NCBI GenBank assembly: GCA_002189035.1
Contig: CM007989.1
Coordinates: forward strand, 5,425,001-5,489,000
Length of the DNA: 64,000 nt
Direction of reading: 5' to 3'
Source of the DNA: Utricularia gibba
Lineage: Eukaryota > Streptophyta > Magnoliopsida > Lamiales > Lentibulariaceae
The notes under the pieces were generated by a model. The model ran no database searches. It saw nothing but the letters and a program-made list of their open reading frames with translations, and was not told the origin of the DNA. Below, one piece after another: positions 34,728-47,700 of this stretch (its first letter is position 1; every line of letters starts with the position of its first letter). Position numbers and translations under genes: made by a program.

Positions 34728-35190
34728 CTTCGTTTTTCAATTTTTGAATTGGAAAAAAGATAAATGAATTTAATATTCCACCAAACTTTTTCAGAATTTT
34801 AATGTTAAAATTTGAACATGTCAATGTTACATTTGTACTATTGCTTCGTTTTTCAATTTTGAATTGGAAAAGAGATAAAATAATTTAATATTACACCAAA
34901 CTTTTTCAGAATTTTAATGTTAAAATCTGAACATGTCCATATCACTTGTGTATTCTTATTTTGTTTTTTAATTTTGAATTGAAAAAAAAAATTAATTTAA
35001 TGTTATACCAAACTTTTTCAGAATTTTAATACTATTTCTGAACATGTCAGTATCATATATGTACTATTGATTCATTTTTCAATTTTGAATTGGAAAAAAA
35101 ATAAACTAATATAATGTTACATCAAACTTTTTTCAGAATTTTAATGCTAAAATTTGAATATGTCAGTGTCACGTATGTATTAGTGTATTG
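34728..35190. repeat. 115-bp tandem array (four units) inside MULE-2
   Basis: Units are anchored on (C/T)GTTTTTCAATTTTGAATTGG, with the corresponding base at 34732, 34848, 34963 and 35074 (periods 116, 115, 111). Each unit also has CAAACTTTTTCAGAATTTTA and GAACATGTC. The array lies between the right TIR and the presumed start of the minus-strand transposase, so it occupies the transposase promoter region. Confidence 0.92.
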
Positions 35191-35278
35191 AACGGATTGG
35201 TTATGATATAATATAAAAAGAAATAAATATAATATTTATTTTTTTGAATTTTTGTGTAAAATAGAAATCTAAAATGGT

Positions 35279-35406
35279 GATTGAATTTTCGTGTAAAAAT
35301 TGAACAAGAAATGATGATGTGGAAATGAGATGGAACACTACAAGATAAAGTTAATTATGATATGGAATTCTCTCTCCAATAGTTGGTGAGATAATGAATT
35401 TTCCCC
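35279..35406 (-). repeat. Right terminal inverted repeat of MULE-2
   Basis: Ends TTTTCCCC next to the right ACATTTACT duplication (35407-35415) and pairs inwards with 31631-31754, sharing GAAATGATGATGTGGAAATG and ATTATGATATGGAATTC on this strand. Confidence 0.9.
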
Positions 35407-35415
35407 ACATTTACT

Positions 35416-36025
35416 TATGCCAATGCACATAAGATAGAGTTTGACTCATTTTAATACTTTATTAATGCCTTTAATTTGATTTATTATCAATGTGTCACAC
35501 CTATATCATAGTTATAATTGTTCAAAATTACATGATTAATATGTAACTATTAATAAGTATATCCTAATTTTCCGTTATATGATAATATTTATGATTAAGA
35601 TTGTAATTTATATAAATAATCTCATACTTTTGAATAAATTATATAAATTTCTCTCATGTAGAATCTTCATTTGCCTATTGACATTGTGTATAAGGGTTTT
35701 AAAAATAGTTTTTGCATTCATGGATATTTATTATATTTATGCAATATATATGCGAAACTCCATATTCAAGCATGAATACCTTTACTTTAGAGATAGATAA
35801 CAATATGATATAACGAAACATGTTATATTATCGAGAATATGTCATTTCAATAGTTGAATAAATTAACATTAGAAATTATTATTTTCACTATCAACAATTG
35901 CAAAGTCAAATAATAACACAAGAACAAATATATTCATTATTATATCAATCAATAACTTGTGAGAACATTGTGAATAAAAATGAGTAGTATTAATAATGAT
36001 CATCAATTGACATCAAAAGAACATT
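35416..36025. other. AT-rich intergenic DNA
   Basis: Short frames only (35579-35800, 73 codons, no motif). No repeat ends recognised. Confidence 0.55.
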
Positions 36026-36029
36026 TGAA

Positions 36030-36960
36030 ACATTGTCCAAAAGACCAAAAAACATATTTTAACATTCTTATATCACATATATTTAACTATCTGTGTTGTT
36101 ATTCTACGACAATGTCGAGGTTTCGTAATTGCATTTTTAATAGAATTTGAGGAATAAGATGAATAGATGACTCACATGTCCCGTAAACAACTTTGTATCT
36201 ATTTTGTATGTCATACCATGTTCGATAATATGAGATATCATATATTGACTTCTTTTTCATCACTTATTGAATAACTTTGTTTTTAATACAAATATCGATT
36301 TTGAGAAAAGATTTTGCACATTCAATGATGTACAATCGAGTAATATTTCTATTGCAACAATGATTGTAGACCAATACATCTATAGGTACGTGGTTTTTCA
36401 ATACTTATTATTTTCCATATTGCATCAAGAGTGAAATATGTACAATGAATTTTTCATTTGCATCCCTACTTCTTCATCTTATGATAATGATATTTAACAT
36501 ATATATCTTGTTACACTTTATATGATTTAAATTCATGACTAATTTTAAAATTGTATTCTAACACATCATTATTGAAGACTTTCTTTGATGCAAATGGATG
36601 ATGTTTGAAGAATGGACATTGCATTAAGTTAATGAGATTTGATATATCTTTAGAATACGAATCTTTATTTTGTATAACATTTTTCATAAAAATATGAGGT
36701 GTCTAAGGTGTATCATTAATATTAATTGACTCATTATTGATAGAATTTTGTTCTCCTTCTTTTTCCTTGTTTATATCCTTATATTCATCGATTAGTTCAT
36801 TTTCTTATACATCATATATATTATTGCAATCTTGCAAATCATCAAATAGAATGTCATTAGTATCCAATTGATCATGAGTATTATTTTCTTGTATGTCATC
36901 AATTTTTTTGCCAGCATAAAAAAACTTAGATTGAAATAATGTTTATTAATAAAATTGAAT
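36030..36960 (-). pseudogene. MULE-3: MuDR transposase N-terminal remnant
   Basis: On the minus strand, 36660-36390 reads PFASKKVFNNDVLEYNFKIS, then GCK-stop-KIHCTYFTLDAIWKI, the order of the MuDR DNA-binding zone (F...A...Y.....K and GC.W.I.....W.I). At 36200-36105 it reads YGTCESSIHLIPQILLKMQL and DIVVE, the conserved Y.SWE.S...LP..L motif also present in MULE-2. At 36070-36032 comes VFWSFGQCFKCSFD, like FWAF..CI..F before the catalytic core. The downstream DDE core is absent and stops are frequent. A 62-codon frame just upstream (37170-36982) could be part of its leader. No terminal repeats or duplication were found. Confidence 0.65.
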
Positions 36961-38900
36961 TAATTTTTAGATCTTCTCATATTATAAGAATTTTATCATA
37001 CAATCTTTCATTTCATCTTCAATATTATTAGTATTTAAGTCAACATCTCTTCTTGCATTTAATAATTTCTTTTGAATTTGATCTACAAAAATATCAAATC
37101 TCATTTGTGTATGAGTTGGATTGAAAATGTATAATAAATCATAATCGGAAAGAAAATCCAGAACTTGCATTCAACTAGAAAATAAGTCATAAAATTGAAT
37201 TCTTATTTAGATTAAAATATATTGGATCTACATCACATACTGAATATAATTCTTTTCATAGATAATTCAATGACATCATATCATCGAAAGTTCAAATGCG
37301 TAGTGGTGACATATCATATGCTTTGTAATTGTTGAGACATTCAATTATATGAACTCAATTAAAAGATTTTTAAAATGATGATAGTTGTATCTATCTGCTT
37401 ATTTACAATAACTAAAATAAACTTTGAAATGAAATGTGAAGCATAGAGATGGATACGTGTAGAATTCACGAGAGACAATACATTTATAAAATGATAGAAA
37501 ACACATGTTATGTAGAAAGTGATATCAACTCATTTGGTATATTGGTTTATGAATATAAGTGTTGATGTAATGAAATCGTATGTTTTATCTTTACAATATT
37601 TTTATTTGATGTTATATTATAGTTTCAAATAATTGATATAATAAATTGTGTGACATTATCAACTATAGATATTAAATTCTATGTATTAATATAAATAACT
37701 AATAGTTTAATTTATGTGAAATAATATTCTTGAATATTGCTGATTCATTGTTATTTATTTTTTATGTTAAAAAATTATTTGAGAATCTAATGGTATAAGT
37801 TACATATTCTATAGCATTTTATATAATATTATATAATTAAATACATGAATGAATAAAATCAATTTGATTTCGTATATGACTATTCAAAAGAAATTTATTG
37901 TTTCTCTAAATATATTGATAAATGAAGAATGATTAAATTTTAAATGATTTTTTGAAGGAATGGATATATGTCAAATTTGAGTCAAGAGAGATGATCATCT
38001 CACAAATTGATTAATAAAAATTTAGAGATATAGTTTTATTGTATATTTACGTCTAGGCTTAGAAAAATGCCCTTTAAAAATTCTTATGATCATTTTATAT
38101 AATAGAGATAAAATCATGATAGGATTATTTGCAGAAATATGTGAAAATTGAAATAAAAAAATAATAATTTTTTTAATATAAAAATATAAATATCTATGAG
38201 TTTCATCATTGAATCTAGTAATATCTTGTAAATTTAAGATTTAAAATAAAGATTTAATTGAAAATGATGGTACATTACAGACTAAATTTTAAATTTGGCC
38301 CAAAAATCAAAATACCAATTTAATTTTGAAGAAAATGATTTAATTTTGAGTAAATTTTAGAAATATTTTATTTTTTAAAAAAATAAAAATTTAAAATTTA
38401 AAATCAAGATGCAAGTGTTAGTCATCTCATAAATCTCCTTATCTATTATTAATTTAAAATGAAAATTGTATGTCACATCCAATATATTTTATATTTTTGT
38501 ACGTAACACTTTATAGTTTTAAAATGGCGATTTACTTCCAAATCATTTTAACTATTGCTGCGTCACACCTACAAGCCCAAATTTGAGTAAATTTATTTTG
38601 TTTAATTATGTATATATGACTTTTAGAAGATTTTTAATCCTCATCCAATTTGTTTGTGATACAAGCAAAGGAAATCTGTATTTCTATTCACACAATAAAA
38701 AAGCTCATGCCAAATGGAGTCTCTTATAACACAATTGTAATTTGAGCTTCCAATAATCTGGGATGCTTCCTTGCATGTTTTGTGCTTCTGCACATTTTTT
38801 ATTGTGGTAAAAATTGGAAACGTGTAATAAACACGAGGTGCGTTTAGGTGTCGTACAACAAGAATGAAAATGATTTTGTATGCGACTTACAAAAACTTGT
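36961..38900. other. AT-rich intergenic DNA
   Basis: Apart from the possible MULE-3 leader at 36982-37170 (minus), nothing recognisable. Base composition rises in GC from about 38900, ahead of the Ole e 1-like gene. Confidence 0.55.
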
Positions 38901-39228
38901 AACGTGTTGGGCGTGATATGCTATTTTTCAATATTGTCACGGATGCTTGTTTCTTCCTCTCTCGAAAGCTTGTGATGAGGAGTTGGGATTTGAGCAAACG
39001 CATTAAAAATTTCGCCAGCTTTTCTTCTTTTTATAGATATGTGCTGGTTGGTTGGGACTGGGGGCCATCCTCTGGTGCGCAAACTGCCAAAACGAGTTCA
39101 CATGCACTTGTTTTGAAAAAAGGAGCTCCAAACTCTGCCCATTCATAACTCACACCGCAGCACACAGGATGATGATTCTCGCATCCATATTCTTGGTTTG
39201 AGTGAAACTGAGAGTTGAAAGATTTGCA

Positions 39229-39831
39229 ATGGGCTCTTCCCTCTTCCTCCTTGTGCTCCTCCTCTCCTCCCTCTTTGATTCTCCAGTTGCATCTGCAAGG
39301 TCCACCTCCACCCCTGAAATCACAGTCATGGGAGCTGTTTACTGTGACATCTGCTCCAATAATTCCTTCTCAAGGCACAGCTTCTTCTTACCAGGTAACA
39401 AAATAGCCGGGAATCAAGTGTTGCTGCTCCTTGTGTGTGTATGTTATGGGTGGTGGTGGAAAACGTAAATCTATGTATTTGATTGATGCTGTTCAGGGGT
39501 GGAAGTGAGGATGGACTGCACTTTCAAAGCCATAGCTCCAAGAACCAGTGAGCAGATATCATTCTCAGTGAACAGAACGACAAACAAGTATGGGATTTAC
39601 AAGCTGGAAGTTCCTTCGGTCGATGGAGTCCAATGTGCTAGGGATAAAGCAATTGGGAACCTGTGTAGAGCAACTTTGGTTTCTACTTCTTCCTACTGCA
39701 ATGTCCCCTCTTTCAAAACCACAACTGATGAGATCTCTATCAGATCCAGGAGAGACAACACGTGCGTTTACAGCCTCAGTGCTTTGACTTACAGGCCTTC
39801 CAAGAGGGATAATGCCTTGTGCGGTGAATGA
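39229..39831 (+). CDS. Pollen Ole e 1-like secreted protein
   Basis: Two exons, 39229-39394 and 39497-39831, join in phase (GT-AG intron of 102 bp) to give 166 residues. Residues 1-25 are a clear signal peptide (LFLLVLLLSSLF core, cut near VASA). The mature part starts with VMGAVYCDICSNNSF, the family signature (G.VYCD.C), followed by FLPGVEVRMDC and GIYKLEVPSVDGVQC. Eight cysteines in the mature part suit the disulfide-bonded Ole e 1 fold. NNS and NRT are possible N-glycosylation sites. Such proteins are secreted to the wall or apoplast in pollen and other tissues; their biochemical role is mostly unknown. The start was chosen because the Met opens the signal peptide. The gene looks intact. 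Confidence 0.93.
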
Positions 39832-40640
39832 AGGATGCTTGGTGACTCTGGTTATGTAGATACCACTTTCTAGTCATTGCCGGTTACCTGCCTTTTTATT
39901 TCATTGGCAATACTATATTTGCTTCCTATGTTGTGCTTTTCTTTTTTTAAGAAAAATGCACTAGTAATGGACTAAGCATGTGCTTCATATGCCATCAAGA
40001 GAGAAAAACAGCGCATTTTTCCCAGTGAGCACTAGCAGAAATCCAGGAGACCAGTTGATGCGGAGCTGCCTGCGTCTATGGGCCTACCAATTGTTTTACC
40101 AAGCATTGTGTGAGTGGCATTCCCATGGGTGCTACAAAAATCTTATGCAAATGGGAGAAATTCTAGCAACTTTAATTGTGGCTGCAATAACTCTATTCGT
40201 CTTTGGAATGTGTCACTCTATTCCTGTATAACAATGGAACTTGCTATATAAGAAATGTATCTTGCGATAATTTTAGAGATGCAAGCTTCTACTGTAACTG
40301 ATAATATTGATTTCCCGTTTCTTTGAAGAAAAACGAAAGTTTAGGACCAAGTTCATCCACAAGCAGACACATGTAGCCGTAATTCTGCTCTCCTTCATCA
40401 CTTCACTTCTCCCAGTTTGCCTTCTGGTCCAAGTTTAGCCACTGAATTCACTCAATTTTCTTATAAGAAATGCGCTGATGAGAGTAGTCAGTGCTAGAGT
40501 CCCTCCTTCTGGACTTTGGGGTGTTATCTAGAAGGACAAAGCGGCCACGAGGCCCATAAAGAATCACCTCCAAATCTCTTCCAAGGCGACCACTTGGTTG
40601 CTCCTTCCTACTTCTATTCTACATGTAATCATAATGTAGA
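39832..40640. other. Spacer between Ole e 1-like and kelch genes
   Basis: Contains the 3' UTR of the Ole e 1-like gene and the kelch gene upstream region. An 83-codon frame (39980-40231) has no recognisable motif. No repeat family noted. Confidence 0.55.
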
Positions 40641-40803
40641 ATATGAGGTCTCATGTTAACCTATTTATAATTAATCCACTTCATGAAGAATGGTTTGTTC
40701 ACTTCGTTTGCTGTACCCCGCGCAACGCCGGATCTGAGGGTGCGGTGCCGTTTTTCTGTTTCACCCGGCTGCCCAACGGCGAATTCACTGTCATCGGCAA
40801 CTC

Positions 40804-42827
40804 ATGCGGAGGGCGGTTGCAGGGAAGACTAAGTTTTTGTCGGTACTGGTGGCTTTTCTGGGCCTCTTCCTGGTCGCCGACCTACTTTGGGCTAGCACTT
40901 CCTCCTCCAAATGGGATCCTTGGGTTTCTACTGATGCTCCTCTCCTCCCCTCCAATTCCACGCTTCCGAATCAGGTCAGTGTCTTCGACCTTTCTAGTAT
41001 TCCCTTGCTAATCGCATTCTCTGGACAGTGCCTCTCCTTCTGTTCTTTGTTCATTTTGAGTCTCCTAGAAACTGATCTCGAGTCCATCCCAATGGCATTT
41101 CGAATTATGTGTTTATGGCCGTTGTATCAATGATTATCAGGTTAAAGGTGGCCCTTCTTTTTTATTGATCCTGCAGAATTGCTATATTAAGATTGCCACT
41201 CACCTTGGCAGGCTGCACCTAATAGAGATCCCACAGGGGGAAGATTATTATCTGCTACTTTTGCGGATCTGCCAGCGCCTGAGTTGAGATGGGAGCGGAT
41301 GGCAAGCGCCCCCGTGCCCCGTCTTGATGGCGCTGCCATACAGATCAAGAACCTTCTTTATGTCTTTGCTGGATATGGAACCATCGATTATGTAAGAATG
41401 TTTATATGATTCCCTAATTTTTTTTCTAACTCGTGGTTTTCTTCATGGTTTTTCCCCCAAAACTTGTTTCTGTAGTCAAAGACTTTTGATGACATACGCT
41501 GCTTTATTCAAGGTGCATTCGCATGTTGACATATACAATTTCACGAGTAACACTTGGGGAGAGAGTTTTGACATGCCAAAAGACATGGCACATTCGCATT
41601 TGGGCATGGTAACAGATGGAAGATACATTTATGTGGTTACTGGACAGTATGGCCCTCAATGTAGGGGGCCAACAAGTCACACTTTTGTTCTTGATACTGA
41701 GACGAAACAGTGGCGAAGTATGCCACCTTTGCCAGTTCCTAGGTAATATTAACACTCAATATCCCTTCTAACCATGGAAGACGACTTTTTTTTTTTTCAG
41801 GAATTTTGTTTTAACATGGTGCTTTCAGGTATGCACCAGCCACCCAACTATGGAGAGGCCGGCTCCATGTAATGGGTGGCAGCAAAGAGAACAGGCACAC
41901 ACCTGCCTTGGAGCACTGGAGCATTGCTGTGAAAGATGGTATGGTCTTAGAAAATGAATGGCGGTCTGAGATTCCCATCCCTCGTGGAGGCCCCCACAGG
42001 TTTCATCTTCCGCAGATTTTATTGAAGCCTATATACCCAACCCTGGACACTTTTGTATGCACTAACTCTTGTTGGAATGTCTTTCACAGGGCTTGTGTTG
42101 TTTACAATGACAATCTATATGTTATAGGGGGTCAAGAGGGAGATTTCATGGCTAAACCTGGATCTCCAATTTTTAAATGCTCTCGTAGGAATGAGGTAAT
42201 CCTTATGGAACTTTGTTGATTGGAAGACATGCTTTGTTGCATTTTAATTTCGTATTTGAATTATAACCTGACACAGTGAATCATTCATCTTCGGATGCAT
42301 AGTGGTGTGTTGAAAATTCTACTTTTTATTGCTCTTTGCGCGAAGGTAGTGAGTCTGTGTTCTTTGCAGGTTGTATATGGTGATGTGTACATGCTAGACG
42401 ATGATATGAAGTGGAAAGTCCTCCCTTCCATGCCAAAGCCTGATTCCCATATAGAATTTGCTTGGGTGATAGTGAACAGCTCTGTCTTCATAGTTGGAGG
42501 CACCACAGAAAAGCATCCTGTTTCCAAGAAAATGACTCTTGTTGGAGAAATACTCCAGTTCAATTTCGACTTGCAGGTACTGTACTTTTTTTTTTCCCAG
42601 AACTTGCTGCTCTTTCCTTTTTTGATCTCGATGCTGAAGAAATTCCATAACCACAGAAATGGTCCGTGGTTGGGAGATTGCCATACCGTGTAAAGACCAC
42701 GCTCGTTGGGTGGTGGGATGGAATGCTGTATTTTACATCAGGACAGCGAGATAAAGGACCCACGGATCCTGCTCCTAGAAAGGTGATAGGGGAGATGTGG
42801 AGAACTAAGCTTCATTCCAGGGAATGA
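40804..42827 (+). CDS. Membrane-anchored kelch-repeat protein (galactose oxidase/kelch fold)
   Basis: Seven GT-AG exons (40804-40974, 41212-41391, 41513-41742, 41829-41999, 42090-42195, 42370-42576, 42657-42827) join in phase to 411 residues. Residues 10-30 (FLSVLVAFLGLFLVADLLWA) form a single N-terminal membrane anchor, predicting a type II protein of the secretory pathway. The rest is a six-bladed kelch propeller: RLDGAAIQIKNLLYVFAGYG, SHLGMVTDGRYIYVVTGQYG, ATQLWRGRLHVMGGS, ACVVYNDNLYVIGGQEG, WVIVNSSVFIVGGT and LVGWWDGMLYFTSGQ. Plants have a small conserved family of this layout with no proven biochemical role. No F-box is present. The start Met directly precedes the anchor. It appears intact. 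Confidence 0.93.
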
Positions 42828-44730
42828 TCAGATCATACTCTTTATTCTTGCTAGCTCGAATCTGGAGGCTGTCCTTCAGTGGGACTGTAAAATAATTATT
42901 ATAATTTAATTTAAATACGTAATTTGATCCATTGGAGTTTGGAGGAGAAGTAAGAACCCTACGGTGTGAAAACCCTATTTTAGTTATTTTTATAATTGGG
43001 GATTTTCTTGGCTTAGCTCTTTTTGCTTTTCAACTTAGTCAGTAACCAGTCAACAACTGCATCGTGGTGCAGCTTTCTTGTTCTCTCTCTCGAATTTGGT
43101 GTCTGATTATCCACTTCAAGTATGTGATTTTAGCTCAAGTTGTGCTTTCGGTTGCAGATTTTTCCAATCAGGCACCAGTCTTTTCTTTGGCTATTCTTCA
43201 AGCCTGAGTATTTCATCATACTTAGCCTTGTCCGCGGATTGAAGATCCACTCAATGAAAAGATTTGTTTGGTCCTTAATTTATGCTGTTGGCATATTTTG
43301 CGTTTTGAACATGTGTACTGCCAGGTAGCACTACTCTGCAGTTCTTGTAGGAACCTGTGAACAGGTCCAGTTTCTCAAACTAAAAAATGTATTACGTGAG
43401 TGTGATTGCTGTTATGTCCTTCAGCCTCACGAGGATATTCTGCTCTTGTAATAGGTGTCTCCTTCATTATTGGAGAGGGACAGTTATATTTCTTATGCTT
43501 GTTTTTTCTGTTTCTTGCTTACTCTTCTTCAGTGTTATTACTATTAAGTTGTCGTATCATTCGATGTCCATCCCTGTGCCATGTGCATCCCTCATTGTTG
43601 CTATTCCTGCCATAAAAAAATGCTGCTGCCGAAGGAATAGAAATTCTAGGCTTGTAGCATGGTGATGATCCATGATATGGGGATCTAGTTCTTTTTTGAA
43701 CTTCAATTTGATTTAGTTCATAAAAAAAAAAAACTCTTTCTGCACGTTTTTTTCCCTCGAGGTTGCTATATATTCTTTTTTCCAGAGGAATCACTGTGCC
43801 TTGATTGGTAGAGCAATTGATTTTCATGATATGGAATAAGTTCTGCACTTCCTGAAGAATGACCCAGTAATCTGCAGTTTTTACCTTCCATTTCAAGGAT
43901 ATTTTTTGTGAATAATGCAGCCTGATTATACTGCAGGTTGTGGATGCTATTTGGATATTCAATTCAAAGCAGGAATTGGTACTACTTGATTTTTATGCTC
44001 TTTTAGAACATTCTGTGACATGGCCATATATACTTCATCATAACCATCTCTGCTTTCGTTGTTAACTATGCTGCCATCTCATAGAATCCTACGTAACATA
44101 TCACATTCCTTACAGATTTTAAGGGCACGTCTGGTGTGCCTGGTTAGGCAGATTTAGAGAAAACCCACGGATTTATGAATTTTGGCATGTTTGGTTCACT
44201 GATTCTCGTCAATGTATGGGTTTTCCCAAAGCTTTGTAGAACTCATTACTTAGATAGTGTTTGGTTGGTTGTATTAAGCGTGATTTTAAATTATAAAGAT
44301 GTTTACTTTTTAAGTTTACATGATCATAGGATTTATGTGAGGTTTTTTTTACTCTCATGCTGCATTCTACGATATGTAATATGGTGATACACAAATATAC
44401 AATATGCTACTTCGTAATACGTAGACCCTGAAGTATTAGAAATAATACATGAATAATATGTTTTTAATAAAATTAATATAATAAAATTGTATTATAATAA
44501 ACAAGTTCATGCATCAAAATCGCAATATTTTATCAAGTTCAAAAATTACAAAAATAGAAGCTTTTTACATAATACCAAACAAAACAAGTCATACATGAGT
44601 AGTAAGAAAATCCATATTCATTAAAACACAAATTAATCTTCAAATTCTATTAGTTGTATGACTTGTGTCAATATTGATGTTTCCTAAAGAGTAGCTAGAG
44701 AATCTATCGAAACACTATTCATAGCATTAC
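42828..44730. other. Kelch gene 3' flank and spacer
   Basis: 3' untranslated and intergenic sequence. Open frames at 43387-43665 (+) and 43962-43519 (-) show no motifs. At 44117 TTTTAAGGGCACGTCTGGTG begins a patch with repeated TTTGG words that could be the end of a DNA transposon, perhaps of the hAT copy to the right, but no matching end was found. Confidence 0.5.
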
Positions 44731-44734
44731 CTCT

Positions 44735-47700
44735 TATGTCCCCAAAAACATGAATCTCCTTAAAATGTATTCCTGCATTTTTCTAGAAAGAACTCGAAGG
44801 TTAGTATGAATATACACCAAATCCTTAACAATCTTTGGAAGCAACGCATTTCTTCTAGTTGAATATATGAACGAATACGTGCTCCAGTTACTTTCACAAT
44901 ACGAAGAAAAGGAAACTTGTGTCAACAACTTGATAGCCACACTTTGAAGATGCATAAAAGAAGTACCATAAGTATACCACCATTTAATGGGATTCTATGT
45001 TCTATATGCCATAGAAGAATGATTCCCAAACTCTTGTCGGTACCCTAGGATTCTTTTAAGTTCAGATACTGCTAAAGTATGGGAATCGGGATCAAGAAAA
45101 AAATTATCTAGCCACTTCATTTTTAAGTCAGCTACAATTGGATCTAATTGAACTGATGCAAGCTTAGAATACTTCTCTCGCCATTGATTTGTAGTGCACC
45201 TACAAGAGCAATAACAATAGATGGCAATTTATAAATAGCAAATTTGTAAGACCATAAATAAAAATGTAATTGTATTTCATTATACCTTGAGTTTAAAGAG
45301 TATGTCATGGCGTGCAGTGAAGTTACCGCATTCAAACACCTTTTTTGAGCATTTTCTTAACAAACCCCCAAAAGAATAATCCATCCTCAACACTATAGCT
45401 TTCATGATCAAGAATCACTCTTGACCTTACACATTACATTGCTCCAACTAAGATAAACAAGATGCAAACTCGACTAAATTCACATAGCAAGGTATAGATA
45501 GGTTCAAGAAACTTTAAAATATAATCAACAGACTCCCACAAATCATCATCTAAAATCATTTTTTTAAGTTGTAAAACTTTATCAACATTTTCATGCCTAA
45601 ATATATTCCAATCACAATTAGATATCAAATGGGTCAAATCAACTCTAACACTTTGAAACTGTAACATCATGACAATGTAGGATGCAGATCGAATCTCAAC
45701 CATAGTTAATAATGCAACTTTGGAGTACTTATGAAACATAAGTTTCCACTTATTGTGATTTGTTATGAAGTTCCTTACCACAATCAGTCTTTTCACCAGC
45801 CTAGATATCCATGCGAATGCTTCAACTGCACCTTCATTTCCTTGTGTTCTTTACACTAAACAAGTCTTGGAAGACTAAGTTAAGACTATGAACTTGGCAT
45901 GGACTCCAATAAATCTGCAATTGTAGTTCAAATGAGAAATTATGTAAAATATTTAACAAGTATAAGGTTTTTAATTTTGAATGAAATCAAACTATTGGAT
46001 TTGTAAAGCATTGAAAGATCAATAGCAGGTTTCTGATTAAATATGAAACTACCTTAGGATATTTTTGATGCACAAGCAAATCAGCTCCCTTACAATTCTT
46101 GGCATTGTTAGTTCTAACTCGGATTACATTATATATGCCAACATTCTCGATTGCTTTCTCCATCAATATAGAAATATATGCAGCATCTTTTTTTTATCTC
46201 CTTCATAATTATCTACTTTAAGGAAGAAGGTTCAAGACTCATTTACTGTCATAAAATTGATTAAGGACCGTTTTCTAGGGTCTTTCTATCTATCTGAAGC
46301 AATTGATATATCTTTAGTCTCCCAAGTTTATTTAATTGGTTCAAGCGCAGCATCAACCCTTGCTCTTTCTAGTGTTAAAAACTTTATTCTTATACATTAT
46401 AACCAAGTGGTTTGTATTCTATAAAAAAAATAGAAAGACATAACATTAGCATTCATTTTATTCAACATTTCGAAAATCATAACAACAACATTTGAAAATA
46501 TTAAAAAGAACAGCATTCAAAAATAAAAAATAGCCACAGCAACATTTGAAAATGAAACAACAGAATTAGAAAATCTCAAAAATGAATCACGTTGCCAAGG
46601 ATATGTACCTTTCAGTCCAAATTCACAAGCTAATTTAATCATCTCTTTAAAATGTGGATTCATGGCTACATTAAGTGGGATACTAGCTGAAAAAAGAACT
46701 GATAAATGAAAAATTTGTGCAAAGTCGTTAATTTGCATATTTCTCCTATCAAATAAAATTTATAAACTTAATTCACCTCAAATCATATAGAAAATATGAG
46801 CATAGTGAACTAGGGTCGAACACGAAGAGTAGGTCTTTGTCATGTGATTAGTCAATGCATGCAATCAGTGTCACATTAGTAGATTTGGTCTTAACTAGAA
46901 CTAAAACAGAACTACGATGAAATACAATAAAGAAAAGTAACAAACTTTGGAACACAGTTGTTTCTAAAATGAAATGGATGATGCATTGGGACTTTTAGGG
47001 GATATATGTTTATCACTAAACACGCTCACTCAATCCATAAATCAAACACTTAATATATAAGGTCTAGGTTTACCCGAACTCTTGTTTTCCCCCCTAATCT
47101 TTGGTCTACCTCTAATTAGGGTTGTTAATATAGGTTTCACTACTTCCCCCTCCTGGATCTATCTTGTTTTGTTAAGGAAGTGGCGTGACTTATGGTTGAT
47201 TAAGTGTAAAGATTGACTAGCACAAATCTCCCCTTTTCACCCTAAGGCACCCCTAAATGCTTAGCCACTCATGCTTAAGGTAACTGAAAATAGAAAAGAA
47301 AACATCATCCACATTGTAATCTCACAATCGAATACAAGAAAGTAAACAAGCAAGGAATTTAAAATGTTAACAGAAAACTAGAAACATCACTAGCTACTCT
47401 TAGCTAAGAGTAATAATCTTTGGAAATATAAAATAATCTTCAAGCATCAACTTCGTTCCTGGTTCGTCTTCCTCCTTCTTCCTCCCCTCAGAAATCTTCT
47501 TCAGAAATAATGTCGTGTGTCTCCAATGGGGGAGATTCATCTCTGTGTCCATCTTGTCCCCCTTTTTTGTGTGTACTCATTTTCAGATTTCTGCCTCATC
47601 TTCTGCCACTATACTGTTCATATTCAGTTCCTTAGAATTTGTGCTGTTGACATGTGTTGTATTGCTCAAAGGAAACTATTAGATAGTTGGAACTAAATCA

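Larger units (their letters stand above)
31631..35406 (-). mobile_element. MULE-2: Mutator-like element with long TIRs and perfect 9-bp TSD
   Basis: The nonamer ACATTTACT is present immediately outside both ends (31622-31630 and 35407-35415). The ends form inverted repeats of about 125 bp: GAAAAAATTC..TTATC on the left and GGGGAAAATTC..TTATC on the right read inwards, then a shared block with GAGAATTCCATATCATAA, TTTCCACATCATCATTTCTT and ACGAAAATTCA. Between them, on the minus strand, is a decayed MuDR transposase, preceded by a 115-bp tandem array. Nine-bp duplications and long TIRs are the Mutator hallmarks. Confidence 0.93.

Noticed and set aside
43387-43962. Small frames on both strands after the kelch gene
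   Set aside because: No motifs, overlapping on both strands, within the 3' flank; chance frames.
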